Shown: positions 8,528 through 16,113, counted from the first letter of the stretch. The stretch: 64,000 bases of DNA from Streptomyces tanashiensis (GCF_014648895.1 NZ_BMRZ01000024.1:32143-96142), one strand, 5' to 3'. Numbers and translations: made by a program. Notes: generated by a model not told the origin, from the letters alone.

Positions 8528-9013
8528 CTATCCGCGCTGACGGGCCCGGCGGGCGGGCGTCGGGCTCTCGACGGGGGCCTCCAGATGGCCGGTGGCCAGC
8601 CGGTTCAGGGCGCGCAGCAGGACCTCCCGCTCGTCGTCGGGGAGGGAGGCGAGGGCGCTCTCGTGCACGCCGTCGACGATCTCCTGGCTCCGGTGGGCGA
8701 CCTCGGCCCCCGCCTCGGTCACCGCGATGATCCGCGCCCGGCGGTCGGTGGCGGACGGCCTGCGCTCGGCCAGGCCGGCCTTCTCCAGGGCGTCGACGGT
8801 CACCACCATCGTGGTCTTGTCCATGTCCCCGATCTCGGCGAGCTGCGCCTGCGTCCGCTCCTCCTCCAGGGCGTGCACCAGGACGCAGTGCATGCGCGCG
8901 GTGAGCCCGATCTCCCCGAGCGCGGCGGCCATACGCGTCCGCAGGGCGTGACTGGTGTGGTCGAGGAGGTAGGAGAGGTCGGGCTCGGTGCGGGTGGGGG
9001 CCATGGATGTCAT
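8528..9013 (-). CDS. MarR family transcriptional regulator
   Basis: 161 residues with the MarR winged helix: T-Q-A-Q-L-A-E, M-D-K-T-T-M-V-V-T-V-D-A-L-E as recognition helix and D-R-R-A-R in the wing. ATG 9013 is chosen because TACGCT ends 7 nt upstream, the leaderless arrangement common in this window; a longer reading to 9055 would run through the promoter and palindrome. It is a likely local repressor of itself and of the efflux operon downstream on the same strand. Ligand unknown. Confidence 0.88.
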   Translation of the reverse strand: MTSMAPTRTEPDLSYLLDHTSHALRTRMAAALGEIGLTARMHCVLVHALEEERTQAQLAEIGDMDKTTMVVTVDALEKAGLAERRPSATDRRARIIAVTEAGAEVAHRSQEIVDGVHESALASLPDDEREVLLRALNRLATGHLEAPVESPTPARRARQRG

Positions 9014-9020
9014 GCCTGCC

Positions 9021-9051
9021 AGCGTAGCGAGGATCGATCCGTCGCGGATCG
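9021..9051 (-). promoter_or_regulatory. marR promoter with palindromic operator candidate
   Basis: On the minus strand TACGCT (9026-9021) ends 7 nt before the ATG. A 7-3-7 perfect palindrome, CGATCCG-TCG-CGGATCG (9035-9051), covers the place of the -35 box. MarR proteins commonly autorepress by binding such sites. Confidence 0.6.
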
Positions 9052-9079
9052 TCACGAAGCGGACGACCGCGTGCCTCGG

Positions 9080-9664
9080 CTACAGGCCGCGCGTGCCGTC
9101 GATGCGCTCCCGGAGGAGGTCCGCGTGGCCGTTGTGGCGGGCGTACTCCTCGATCATGTGGATGAGCACCCAGCGCAGCGACACCGTCCCGCGCCAGGCG
9201 TCGTCGCCCGAGACGTCGAGGTGCGGCGCCTCGGCGGCGAAGCGGTCGGAGAAGTCCACCGCCGCCCGCCAGGCCTCCCAGGCCGCCGTGACGGCCGCCG
9301 GGTCGGCCACGGCCTCGTCGAAGTCCCCGTCCGGGGAGTCCGGGGAGGAGAAGAGGGGGCCCGCGTCCTCCTGCCCGGCGAGCACCCGGCGGAACCAGTG
9401 GCGCTCCATGTCGGCGAGGTGCCGGACCAGGCCGAGCAGGGACAGCGTGGACGGTGCGGCGGAGCGCACGGCCAGTTCCCCTTCCAGGCCCGCGCACTTC
9501 AGGACCAGGGTCGTCCGCTGGTCCGCCAGGAACTCGGCGAGCATCCGCCGCTCGTCCCCGGTGGCGGGGCGGGTGAAGCGGGCCGGCCCCGGAGCCGCCC
9601 CCTCGTCGAGGACGTCCGCGCGCCGCCGGGGCGCCGCCGTGTCGTCCCGTTCGTCAACTGTCAT
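9080..9664 (-). CDS. DUF664 / DinB-like mycothiol-dependent enzyme family protein
   Basis: 194 residues of the DinB/YfiT-like four-helix fold. The metal-ligand histidines are visible in H-L-A-D-M-E-R-H-W and in H-M-I-E-E-Y-A-R-H-N-G-H near the C-terminus. Actinobacterial members use mycothiol or serve as thiol transferases; the exact reaction is not known. The start ATG 9664 has GGGAGGGACACC in front; the first 30 residues are not conserved family sequence. Confidence 0.85.
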   Translation of the reverse strand: MTVDERDDTAAPRRRADVLDEGAAPGPARFTRPATGDERRMLAEFLADQRTTLVLKCAGLEGELAVRSAAPSTLSLLGLVRHLADMERHWFRRVLAGQEDAGPLFSSPDSPDGDFDEAVADPAAVTAAWEAWRAAVDFSDRFAAEAPHLDVSGDDAWRGTVSLRWVLIHMIEEYARHNGHADLLRERIDGTRGL

Positions 9665-9707
9665 GGTGTCCCTCCCTGTTGAGCCTCGGACACATGCTGG
9701 CACGGCG

Positions 9708-9739
9708 GTGCCCCCTGCCCGTGGACGGGGAGGGGGCAC
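9708..9739 (-). terminator. Hairpin terminator after the VOC gene
   Basis: GTGCCCCCT (9708-9716) pairs with AGGGGGCAC (9731-9739), and CCCG with CGGG inside, leaving a TGGA loop. It lies downstream of the VOC stop codon on the minus strand. Confidence 0.6.
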
Positions 9740-9768
9740 GCCCGGACCGGAGGGGTGGAAGGCGGGGG

Positions 9769-10185
9769 TCAGGCCTTCGGCTGGGCGAAGCGGATCATGT
9801 TGCCGGCGGGGTCGCGGAAGGCGCAGTCGCGGACGCCGTAGTGCTGGTCCACCGGCTCCTGGAGCACCTCGCCGCCGGCCGCCCGGACCCGTTCGAAGGT
9901 GGCGTCGACGTCCCCGGTGGAGAAGATCACGCCGCGGAGGAGGCCCTTGGCGAGGAGGTCCTTGACCGCCTGGCGGTCGGTCTCCGAGGCGCCGGGGTCG
10001 GGGAGCGGGGTCTCCAGCACGACGGCGACCTCGGGCTGCGCGGGCGAGCCGAGGGTCACCCAGCGCATCCCCTCGTAGCCGACGTCGTTGCGGACCTCCA
10101 GGCCGAGGGCGTCGCGGTAGAAGCCGAGCGCCGCGTCGGCGTCGTCGACGGTGATGAAGCACTGCGAGAGCTTGATGTCGTCCAT
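9769..10185 (-). CDS. VOC (glyoxalase/bleomycin-resistance fold) protein
   Basis: 138 residues with two beta-alpha-beta-beta-beta modules: the first begins L-S-Q-C-F-I-T-V-D-D-A-D-A-A-L-G-F-Y and the second ends D-P-A-G-N-M-I-R-F-A. This superfamily includes metal-dependent dioxygenases, epimerases and antibiotic-binding proteins; nothing here fixes the function. TAGCGT ends 7 nt before the ATG, suggesting a leaderless message. The neighbouring AraC gene is 10 bp upstream on the same strand. Confidence 0.88.
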   Translation of the reverse strand: MDDIKLSQCFITVDDADAALGFYRDALGLEVRNDVGYEGMRWVTLGSPAQPEVAVVLETPLPDPGASETDRQAVKDLLAKGLLRGVIFSTGDVDATFERVRAAGGEVLQEPVDQHYGVRDCAFRDPAGNMIRFAQPKA

Positions 10186-10192
10186 GCCGTCG

Positions 10193-10198
10193 ACGCTA
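10193..10198 (-). promoter_or_regulatory. -10 hexamer of the VOC gene (leaderless)
   Basis: TAGCGT on the minus strand, 7 nt before ATG 10185. It overlaps the 3' end of the AraC gene. Confidence 0.5.
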
Positions 10199-10654
10199 CG
10201 GCGAGGCGCTCGTTCCCGCTTCTCCGATCCTGACCGGTTCGGCGGGGCCGCCGTTCCTCACCGGCCGGGTGAGCACCTTGGCGACGCACGCCGGCATCGC
10301 GGCGCCCTCCTCGTGGCCGCGGGCCCGGTAGGCGCTCGGCGTCTCGCCGACCAGTTCGGTGAAGCGCGAGCTGAACGACCCGAGCGACGTACAGCCCACC
10401 TCGAAGCAGACCTCGGTCACGCTCAGGTCCCCCCGCCGCAGCAGCGCCTTCGCGCGCTCGACGCGGCGGGTCATCAGATAGCTGTACGGCGTCTCGCCGA
10501 AGGCGGTGCGGAAGCTGCGGGCGAAGTGCCCCGTCGACATCAGGGCGACCCGGGCCAGGGCCGGGACGTCCAGGGGCGAGGCGTAGTCGCGGTCCATCGT
10601 GTCCCGCGCGCGGCGCAGTCGTTTCAGGTCCTCCAGATCCACGCCCCCCAGCAT
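10196..10654 (-). CDS. AraC family transcriptional regulator, DNA-binding domain only
   Basis: About 152 residues, essentially one AraC double helix-turn-helix: L-A-R-V-A-L-M-S-T-G-H-F-A-R-S-F-R and V-C-F-E-V-G-C-T-S-L-G-S-F-S-S-R-F. No sensor domain is present. The start is uncertain: ATG 10654 and GTG 10642 are possible, while a longer frame to 10705 would enter the palindrome in front of the XRE gene. The VOC gene follows by 10 bp and may be its target or partner; such short AraC proteins often pair with a VOC or DUF protein gene. Confidence 0.85.
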   Translation of the reverse strand: MLGGVDLEDLKRLRRARDTMDRDYASPLDVPALARVALMSTGHFARSFRTAFGETPYSYLMTRRVERAKALLRRGDLSVTEVCFEVGCTSLGSFSSRFTELVGETPSAYRARGHEEGAAMPACVAKVLTRPVRNGGPAEPVRIGEAGTSASP

Positions 10655-10681
10655 GGCACGGCCGGCGCCGCTCCGGGGGCG

Positions 10682-10709
10682 ACTTTTGCAAGCGGGTGCT
10701 TGCAAAAGT
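10682..10709. promoter_or_regulatory. Perfect 12-4-12 palindrome, probable operator of the XRE gene
   Basis: ACTTTTGCAAGC, a GGGT spacer and the exact reverse complement GCTTGCAAAAGT. It lies 25 bp before the XRE start and near the start of the divergent AraC gene, where a helix-turn-helix repressor would block either promoter. Confidence 0.75.
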
Positions 10710-10734
10710 TAGCAGCGGCTGGCATGGTCGGGGC

Positions 10735-11130
10735 ATGGCATCGCTCAACGTCGGCAATCTCGGCGAGTACCTCCGCGAGCAGCGGCGGACCGCGCAGCTC
10801 TCCCTGCGGCAGCTCGCCGACGCCGCCGGGGTGTCGAACCCGTACCTCAGCCAGATCGAGCGCGGGCTGCGCAAGCCCAGCGCCGAGGTCCTCCAGCAGG
10901 TCGCGAAGGCGCTGCGGATCTCCGCCGAGACGCTCTACGTACGGGCCGGGATCCTCGACGAGACGGAGCGGGAGGAGCTGGAGACGCGCGCCGTCATCCT
11001 GGCCGATCCCTCGATCAACGAGCGGCAGAAGCAGGTGCTGCTCCAGATCTACGACTCCTTCCGCAAGGAGAACGCCGCCGACGCCGCCGCGGCAGCCGCC
11101 GACGCGGATGCCACACCGCCTTCGAGCTAG
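10735..11130 (+). CDS. XRE family helix-turn-helix regulator
   Basis: 131 residues. The N-terminal XRE domain reads L-S-L-R-Q-L-A-D-A-A-G-V-S-N-P-Y-L-S-Q-I-E-R-G (about residues 22-44); the C-terminal third is an acidic/Ala-rich tail. Gene order XRE - HbhA-like - DUF2516 matches Rv0474-Rv0475-Rv0476 of M. tuberculosis, where the XRE protein is reported to be copper-responsive. ATG 10735 is used; no good ribosome site precedes it. The perfect palindrome 26 bp upstream suggests autoregulation. Confidence 0.9.
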   Translation: MASLNVGNLGEYLREQRRTAQLSLRQLADAAGVSNPYLSQIERGLRKPSAEVLQQVAKALRISAETLYVRAGILDETEREELETRAVILADPSINERQKQVLLQIYDSFRKENAADAAAAAADADATPPSS

Positions 11131-11173
11131 TACGTCTCCGAGTCAGTACGTCACATCCGGGAGGAACACCAGC

Positions 11174-11746
11174 ATGGCCATCATCGACGAACTGCGTACC
11201 CCTCTCTACTTCGCCGCCGGCACCGCCGACCTCGCCGTCCAGCAGGCCAAGAAGGTTCCCGGCCTGATCGAGCAGCTCGCCGCCGAGGCGCCCGCGCGCA
11301 TCGACGCCGTACGGAAGACCGACCCGAAGGCCGTGCAGGAGAAGGTGACCGCGCAGGCCAAGGAGGCCCAGGCCACCGTGCAGTCGAAGTTCGCCGAGGT
11401 CGTCGGCGGCCTCGACACCGACCTCAAGAAGCTCGGCGAGACCGCCCAGGACCTGGCCCTGCGCGGGGTCGGCGTCGCCGCCGAGTACGCGGTCAAGGCG
11501 CGCGAGAAGTACGAGGAGGTCGCCGCCCACGGCGAGGAGGCCGTCAAGGCCTGGCGCGGCGAGGTCGCCGAGGAGATCACCGAGATCGCCGTCGTCGTCG
11601 AGCCGGAGCCGGAGACCGCGTCGGACGAGGCCCCGGCGGCCGAGGCCGGAAGCGCCGACCCCGAGGCCAGGAAGGCTCCCGCGCGGAAGACCACCGCCCG
11701 CAAGGCCCCCGCCAGGAAGGCGGCCGTCGCCGCCGAGAAGGAGTAG
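11174..11746 (+). CDS. HbhA-like heparin-binding haemagglutinin homolog
   Basis: 190 residues: a long amphipathic coiled coil (residues 1-130) starting M-A-I-I-D-E-L-R-T-P-L, an acidic Pro/Ala linker, then a Lys/Arg/Pro/Ala-rich tail of repeated P-A-R-K and T-A-R-K units. In mycobacteria HbhA is a surface adhesin that binds sulfated glycans through such a tail and also associates with membranes and lipid bodies; in saprophytic Streptomyces the role is unknown. GGAGG lies about 11 nt before ATG 11174. It follows the XRE gene by 43 bp, probably one operon. Confidence 0.88.
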   Translation: MAIIDELRTPLYFAAGTADLAVQQAKKVPGLIEQLAAEAPARIDAVRKTDPKAVQEKVTAQAKEAQATVQSKFAEVVGGLDTDLKKLGETAQDLALRGVGVAAEYAVKAREKYEEVAAHGEEAVKAWRGEVAEEITEIAVVVEPEPETASDEAPAAEAGSADPEARKAPARKTTARKAPARKAAVAAEKE

Positions 11747-11763
11747 GGCCGGGCACCAATTCG

Positions 11764-11790
11764 GGTACCCGGTGCGTTGTACCGGGTACC
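11764..11790 (+). terminator. Intercistronic hairpin after the HbhA-like gene
   Basis: GGTACCCGGT (11764-11773) and ACCGGGTACC (11781-11790) are perfect complements around a 7-nt loop. There is no T-run, so it may be a processing hairpin or an operator of the DUF2516 gene. Confidence 0.5.
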
Positions 11791-11836
11791 TTGACCGCGA
11801 GGCGCTCTCTCTTCATCCCCATAGGCGGTGCTCAGC

Positions 11837-12184
11837 ATGTTGCGCGCGGGATTCGACTCCCTTCTCTCCCTGGTGATCTTCCTGGTCTTCACCGGCTTCG
11901 CCGTCGCCGCGCTCGTCTTCGCCGCCATGGCGCGCGAGGACGCGTACCGCGCAGCCGACAAGCAGACGAAGAAGTTCTGGCTGATCATCCTGGGCATCAA
12001 CCTCGCCCTGAACCTGCTGCTGCCGATGCTGTTCCTGCAGATCGCCGGGCTGGTCGCCGCCATCGTCTTCATGGTGGACGTGCGCCCCGCGCTCGCGCAG
12101 GTCTCCGGCGGAGGCCGGGGCGGCCGCCGGGGCGGCGGCTCCAGCAGCGACGGACCGTACGGTCCCTACAACGGCGGCCGGTAG
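11837..12184 (+). CDS. DUF2516 membrane protein
   Basis: 115 residues with two or three transmembrane helices (about 10-32, 55-75, 78-95) and a Gly/Arg/Ser-rich cytoplasmic tail ending G-P-Y-N-G-G-R. It matches the DUF2516 family, which includes Rv0476, and keeps the mycobacterial order behind the HbhA gene. Function unknown. ATG 11837 is preferred (AGGCGG 8 nt upstream) over GTG 11828. Confidence 0.85.
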   Translation: MLRAGFDSLLSLVIFLVFTGFAVAALVFAAMAREDAYRAADKQTKKFWLIILGINLALNLLLPMLFLQIAGLVAAIVFMVDVRPALAQVSGGGRGGRRGGGSSSDGPYGPYNGGR

Positions 12185-12205
12185 CGGCCGTCCGAGCGGT
12201 GCGAC

Positions 12206-12238
12206 GACAGGACCCGGGACCTACCCCCGGGTCCTGTC
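12206..12238. terminator. Convergent terminator, DUF2516 / SpoIIE-phosphatase
   Basis: A 13-bp perfect stem, GACAGGACCCGGG with its complement at 12226-12238, and a 7-nt loop. The right arm lies inside the last codons of the convergent phosphatase gene. Confidence 0.65.
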
Positions 12239-13522
12239 CCTTTCCAGGGCCAGGACGGCGACGTCGTCCGTGAGCTCGCCGCCGTTCAGCGACCGGACCT
12301 CCGTCACGGCCGCCTCCAGGAGGTCCTCGCCCCGCAGGCCCGAGGACAACTGGCGGTTGATCATCCCGACCATCCCGTCCTGGCCGAGCCGGGGCGAGCC
12401 GGGGCCCGCCGAGCGGCCCTCGATGAGCCCGTCCGTGTACATGAGCAGGCTCCAGGCCCCGCCCAGCTCGACCTGGCGGCGCGGCCAGCGGGCGCGCGGC
12501 AGCAGTCCGAGGGCCGGGCCGCCGTCCTCGTACGGAAGAAGGCGTGCCGCCCGTCCCTGCCGGGCGATCAGCGGCGAGGGGTGCCCGGCCAGGCAGAGGC
12601 CGGCACGGCGCCCGTCCGGCGCGATGTCGACGGTGCAGAGCGTCGCGAAGATCTCGTCGCTCTCCCGCTCGTGCTCCAGGACCTGCTGCATCGTCGAGAG
12701 CAGCTCGTCCCCGCAGAGGCCCGCGAAGGTCAGCGCCCGCCAGGCGATCCGCAGCTCGACGCCGAGCGCGGCCTCGTCGGGGCCGTGCCCGCAGACGTCG
12801 CCGATCATGGCGTGGACGGTGCCGTCGGGCGTGCGCACGACGTCGTAGAAGTCGCCGCCGAGCAGCGCGCGGGACCGGCCGGGCCGGTAGTGGGCGGCGA
12901 ACCGCAGGTCGGAGCCCTCCAGGAGCGGCGTGGGCAGGAGGCCGCGCTCCAGACGGGCGTTCTCCTGGGCGCGCAGCCGGGACTCGGCGAGCTTCACCTG
13001 GACGGCGTCGGCCCGCTTGCGTTCGACGGCGTACCGGATGGCCCGGCTGAGCAGCCGCCCGTCGAGCTCCTCGCGGAAGAGGTGGTCCTGGGCCCCGACG
13101 CGTACCGCCTCGGCCGCCAGCTCGGCGTCGGCGGAGGCCGCGAGCGCGAGGACGGCGTGGCGGGGGGCGAGGCGCAGGATGTGCCGCAGCGGGGCGAGCG
13201 GGTCGTCACCGGCGGCCGCCCGGGGGCCGGGCAGGGAGAGGTCGACGAGGACGCAGTGGACGTCGTCGGTGAGGAGCCGCTCGGCCTCGGTGAGGTTCCG
13301 GGCGGTACGGATGCGGACCCGGGTGCCGGAGGCGTCCGCCGCGTCGAGCAGTTCGGGTACGGCGAGGGCACCCGCCGGGTCGTCCTCGACGACCAGGAGA
13401 GTGAGATCGGTGCGGTCGGTGCCTGTGACTGTGCCTGTCATGGGAGTGGCGTCCATTGGGGTGGCGTCGCCGGGTCCCGCAGCGGCAGAGACGTTTCTCT
13501 GGCGCGGTACGGATACGGGCAT
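12221..13522 (-). CDS. Response-regulator/SpoIIE-type PP2C phosphatase
   Basis: 433 residues. A receiver domain (about 40-165) has the acidic pair D47-D48 and phosphoacceptor D94 in V-L-V-D-L-S-L-P-G; the usual conserved lysine after strand 5 reads H-L-F-R, so Lys is replaced by Arg. A short helical linker leads to a PP2C/SpoIIE domain with metal-binding G-G-D-F-Y-D-V (222-228) and G-D-V-C-G-H-G (241-247), ending D-D-V-A-V-L-A-L. Such RsbU/RssB-like proteins dephosphorylate anti-sigma-factor antagonists. Start ATG 13522 has a GGAAGGAAA site upstream. No partner anti-sigma gene is adjacent. Confidence 0.88.
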   Translation of the reverse strand: MPVSVPRQRNVSAAAGPGDATPMDATPMTGTVTGTDRTDLTLLVVEDDPAGALAVPELLDAADASGTRVRIRTARNLTEAERLLTDDVHCVLVDLSLPGPRAAAGDDPLAPLRHILRLAPRHAVLALAASADAELAAEAVRVGAQDHLFREELDGRLLSRAIRYAVERKRADAVQVKLAESRLRAQENARLERGLLPTPLLEGSDLRFAAHYRPGRSRALLGGDFYDVVRTPDGTVHAMIGDVCGHGPDEAALGVELRIAWRALTFAGLCGDELLSTMQQVLEHERESDEIFATLCTVDIAPDGRRAGLCLAGHPSPLIARQGRAARLLPYEDGGPALGLLPRARWPRRQVELGGAWSLLMYTDGLIEGRSAGPGSPRLGQDGMVGMINRQLSSGLRGEDLLEAAVTEVRSLNGGELTDDVAVLALERDRTRG

Positions 13523-13876
13523 CGGTCCGGGTTTCCTTCCCTCCCCCCGAGGGTGCGCAGGGCGCCGGGTGGCGTCCCGCCCGTCCCGGACCATAGCGGT
13601 AGGGGGGTGCGCAGCGGAATGGTGATCAGCCTGTGAGAGCGCGCGCCGGGCTTGGCATATGCCGCGGAAGGGGAGGTACTTGCCCCCGAGCGGTCCGCTC
13701 GGGGGCGCCGGGCCCATGAGAAACGTCACGCGGCGGGGGTGGCGCCGGTCACGCGCTTCTCGCCGGCGAAGGTGGCTCGTGTCACGAAGGGCGGGCCACG
13801 CGGGGCGCGTCACGAAGGGCGGGCCCCACGCGGGGTCACGTCATGAGGCGCGGACCGGGGGACCGCGCCGCTCGCG
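13523..13876. other. Intergenic region between the phosphatase and nlpC genes
   Basis: No gene is convincing here. The nlpC-proximal half (13781-13876) contains degenerate direct copies of the nlpC 3' end. The other half holds the phosphatase promoter region and has no clear motif. Confidence 0.6.
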
Positions 13877-13895
13877 TCACGAAGGGCGGACCACG
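13781..13895 (-). repeat. Degenerate repeats of the nlpC 3' terminus
   Basis: The string GTCACGAAGGGCGG plus flanking CCACGC occurs at 13781, 13809 and 13876, with a diverged copy at about 13840. The copy at 13876 contains the last codons and stop of the NlpC/P60 gene; the others lie just downstream of it. Confidence 0.75.
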
Positions 13896-14926
13896 CCCAG
13901 GATCTCCATCGAGCCCGCGCCCGCGAGGGTCACGTTCCGCCCCGGACGCGGGGCGTGCACGATCGCCCCGTTCCCGACGTACATCCCGATGTGGCTCGCG
14001 TCCTTGAAGTAGACGATCAGGTCGCCGGGCCGCATGTCCTTGATGTCCACGTGCGGCAGCAGCCGCCACTGCTCCTGCGAGGTGCGCGGGATCCCCCGGC
14101 CGGCCGCGCCCCAGGCGCGCTGGGTCAGCCCGGAGCAGTCGTACGAGCCCGGTCCCTCCGCCCCCCAGACGTACGGCTTGCCGATCTGGGCCGTCGCGAA
14201 CTCGACCGCCTTCTTGCCCTCCGCGGTCGCGTCCTTCGACAGGCCGTCGAGGACGCCCGTGCCGAGCCAGGTCGTCTGGGCCCGGAGCTGGGCCTGCTCC
14301 TCCAGGCGGCGCAGCCGCTCGCGCTCCTCGGCGGCGAGCTCGGACTCCAGCTTCTTGGCGGCGGCGATCCGGTCGTTGATCTCCTTCTTCGCCTTGGCCT
14401 GCTTGACGCGGTTGGCCTCCAGCTTGGTCCAGTTGGTGCCGGCGTCCTTGGCGTACGTGTCCAACTCGGCCTGGGAGCGGTTCATCTCGCCCAGCAGGTC
14501 GGTGGTGGCCTTGGCCCCGGCCTTGAGCCGTCCGGCGGCGTCGAGGAAGAGCTGCGGGTCGTTCGTGAGGACGAGCTGCGCGCCGTCCGGGAGCCCGCCG
14601 TTGCGGTACTGGGCGCGGGCGGCGGCGCCGGCCCTGGCCTTGAGGTCCTCGATCTTCTCGCGGCCTTCGACGATCATCCGGGCGAGCCGGACGATCTCGG
14701 CGGACTGCTCCTTGGTCTTCTCCTCGGCGAGGTTGTACGCGTCGGTGGCGACGGCGGCCTTGCGGTACAGGTCGTCGATCTCCTTGCGCACCTCCTCCAG
14801 GCTCTTCTTCGGCGGAGGGGGCGGGAGCGGTGCGGCGGCGGCCTGGAGGGTCAGTGCGGGAGAGGCCAGCACGGTCAGGGCGCAGATCACGGTGATCGCG
14901 GCGGTGGCGTGGCGGCGTCGGTTCAC
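13877..14926 (-). CDS. Secreted NlpC/P60 peptidoglycan endopeptidase
   Basis: 349 residues. A Sec signal peptide (1-32: basic M-N-R-R-R-H, hydrophobic core, A-A-A cleavage area) leads to a long coiled coil (42-218) and a C-terminal NlpC/P60 domain (235-349) with catalytic C264 (Y-D-C-S-G-L), H312 (S-H-I-G-M) and H324 (I-V-H-A). It is RipA/CwlO-like and should cleave peptide stems of peptidoglycan during growth or division; the coiled coil commonly autoinhibits or binds an FtsEX-type activator. GTG 14926 has GAGGGGGAG in front and gives the proper signal peptide; a longer frame to 15052 does not. Confidence 0.92.
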   Translation of the reverse strand: MNRRRHATAAITVICALTVLASPALTLQAAAAPLPPPPPKKSLEEVRKEIDDLYRKAAVATDAYNLAEEKTKEQSAEIVRLARMIVEGREKIEDLKARAGAAARAQYRNGGLPDGAQLVLTNDPQLFLDAAGRLKAGAKATTDLLGEMNRSQAELDTYAKDAGTNWTKLEANRVKQAKAKKEINDRIAAAKKLESELAAEERERLRRLEEQAQLRAQTTWLGTGVLDGLSKDATAEGKKAVEFATAQIGKPYVWGAEGPGSYDCSGLTQRAWGAAGRGIPRTSQEQWRLLPHVDIKDMRPGDLIVYFKDASHIGMYVGNGAIVHAPRPGRNVTLAGAGSMEILGVVRPS

Positions 14927-15306
14927 GAGCTCCCCCTCGAGTGACCCAAAATCTGATTTACCGTCAGTAACTTGATGGTGACCTGGCGATAGTGCCATGC
15001 GAAACCTGAAAGCAACAGGGGAAACCGGGGCCTGTCGGCCGCTTCCCCCCACGGGGGACGATTGATGTGCGTGTGGCGTTCCCCGCGTACGGGAAATTCA
15101 GCGGGAGTTGGCGAAAAAGAAGGACGGACGCCCCGTCACCCGAAGGGAAGCCGCACCGGACGCCCCGTCACCCGCCCGCCGCCACGGTCGTGGGCGCTGC
15201 TGCCCACCGCCGCGCCCCTGCCGCCCACGCGGCCCTGCCGTTCAGGCGGCCCTGCCGCCCACGCGCCCGTGCCGCCCACGCGGCCCCGTCGTCCCCCGGC
15301 GAGCCG
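14927..15306. other. Intergenic region between nlpC and the methyltransferase
   Basis: The first 120 bp are relatively AT-rich and hold the nlpC promoter region; I see no c-di-AMP riboswitch core. The distal part is a 17-bp tandem repeat (15217-15284). No convincing gene. Confidence 0.55.
15217..15284. repeat. Four 17-bp tandem repeats
   Basis: Units at 15217, 15234, 15251 and 15268 follow CCTGCCGCCCACGCGGC with one to five changes each. They lie 23 bp beyond the stop of the methyltransferase gene. No internal palindrome spans the unit. Confidence 0.8.
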
Positions 15307-16101
15307 TCAGGTCCTCGGTGCCAGCGCCTCCCACCGCACCGTCACCTCGCCCTGGCGCCACCGGCGCGGGCCGTCCGCCAGCGGCCAGTCCGCCGCCAGG
15401 TCGCGGACGGAGCGGATCCACCGCTGCCGCGCGCCCAGCGAGGCGTACGGGGCGGCCGCCGCCCACGCCCGGTCGAAGTCCCGCAGGAAGGCGTGCACCG
15501 GCTCGCCCGGAACGTTCCGGTGGATCAGGGCCTTCGGGAGCCGTTCCGCGAGATCCGAGGGGCGGTCGAGCGAGCCGAGCCGGGTCGCGAAGGTCACCGT
15601 GCGCGGCCCGGCCGCGTCCAGCGCCACCCACACGTGCCGGCGCCCGATCTCGTCGCAGGTCCCCTCCACGAGCAGGCCGCCGGGCGCGAGCCGCCCGCAG
15701 AGCCGCGTCCAGACGGCCGCGACCTGGTCCTCGTCGTACTGGCGCAGCACGTTCGCCGCCCGGATCAGGGCGACCCGGCCGGGCACCGGCACCTCGAAGC
15801 CGCCGTGCAGGAAGGAGAGGCCCTCCTCCTCGTACGGCTTCGCGGCCTCGACGCGGGCCGGTTCGATCTCGATGCCGTAGAGCCGGGTGCGGGGCTCGGC
15901 GGTCCGCAGCCGGGCCAGGAGCTCCACGGCGGTCCAGGGGGCGGCCCCGTATCCGAGGTCCACGGCGAGCGGGGGCTCGGGGGAGCGGCGCAGGGCGGGG
16001 CCGTGGACGGCGGCGATCCAGCGGTCCATGCGGCGCAGCCGGTTCGGGTTGGTGGTCCCGCGGGTCGGTGTGCCGACGGGGCGGGTGGTGCGCGGGGCCA
16101 T
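15307..16101 (-). CDS. SAM-dependent class I methyltransferase
   Basis: 264 residues. A Rossmann-type motif I appears as V-D-L-G-Y-G-A-A-P-W, with E-I-E after strand 2 and a motif IV-like A-N-V-L-R-Q-Y. The substrate is not evident. TACGCT (16113-16108) ends 6 nt before ATG 16101, so the transcript is probably leaderless; much longer upstream readings are frame artefacts. It is divergent from mshA, whose sigmaR-like promoter starts 170 bp away. Confidence 0.85.
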   Translation of the reverse strand: MAPRTTRPVGTPTRGTTNPNRLRRMDRWIAAVHGPALRRSPEPPLAVDLGYGAAPWTAVELLARLRTAEPRTRLYGIEIEPARVEAAKPYEEEGLSFLHGGFEVPVPGRVALIRAANVLRQYDEDQVAAVWTRLCGRLAPGGLLVEGTCDEIGRRHVWVALDAAGPRTVTFATRLGSLDRPSDLAERLPKALIHRNVPGEPVHAFLRDFDRAWAAAAPYASLGARQRWIRSVRDLAADWPLADGPRRWRQGEVTVRWEALAPRT

Positions 16102-16107
16102 GCCATG

Positions 16108-16113
16108 AGCGTA
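16108..16113 (-). promoter_or_regulatory. -10 hexamer of the methyltransferase gene (leaderless)
   Basis: TACGCT on the minus strand, 6 nt before ATG 16101. Confidence 0.5.

Noticed and set aside
6006..9497. A single minus-strand reading frame of more than 1100 codons
   Set aside because: Only its last 335 codons are a real gene (WYL regulator). The rest is Pro/Arg-rich shadow sequence antiparallel or out of frame with the MFS, MarR and DUF664 genes.
14927..15060. c-di-AMP (ydaO) riboswitch in front of the NlpC/P60 gene
   Set aside because: Such riboswitches precede some Streptomyces wall hydrolases, but I could not find the conserved core here.
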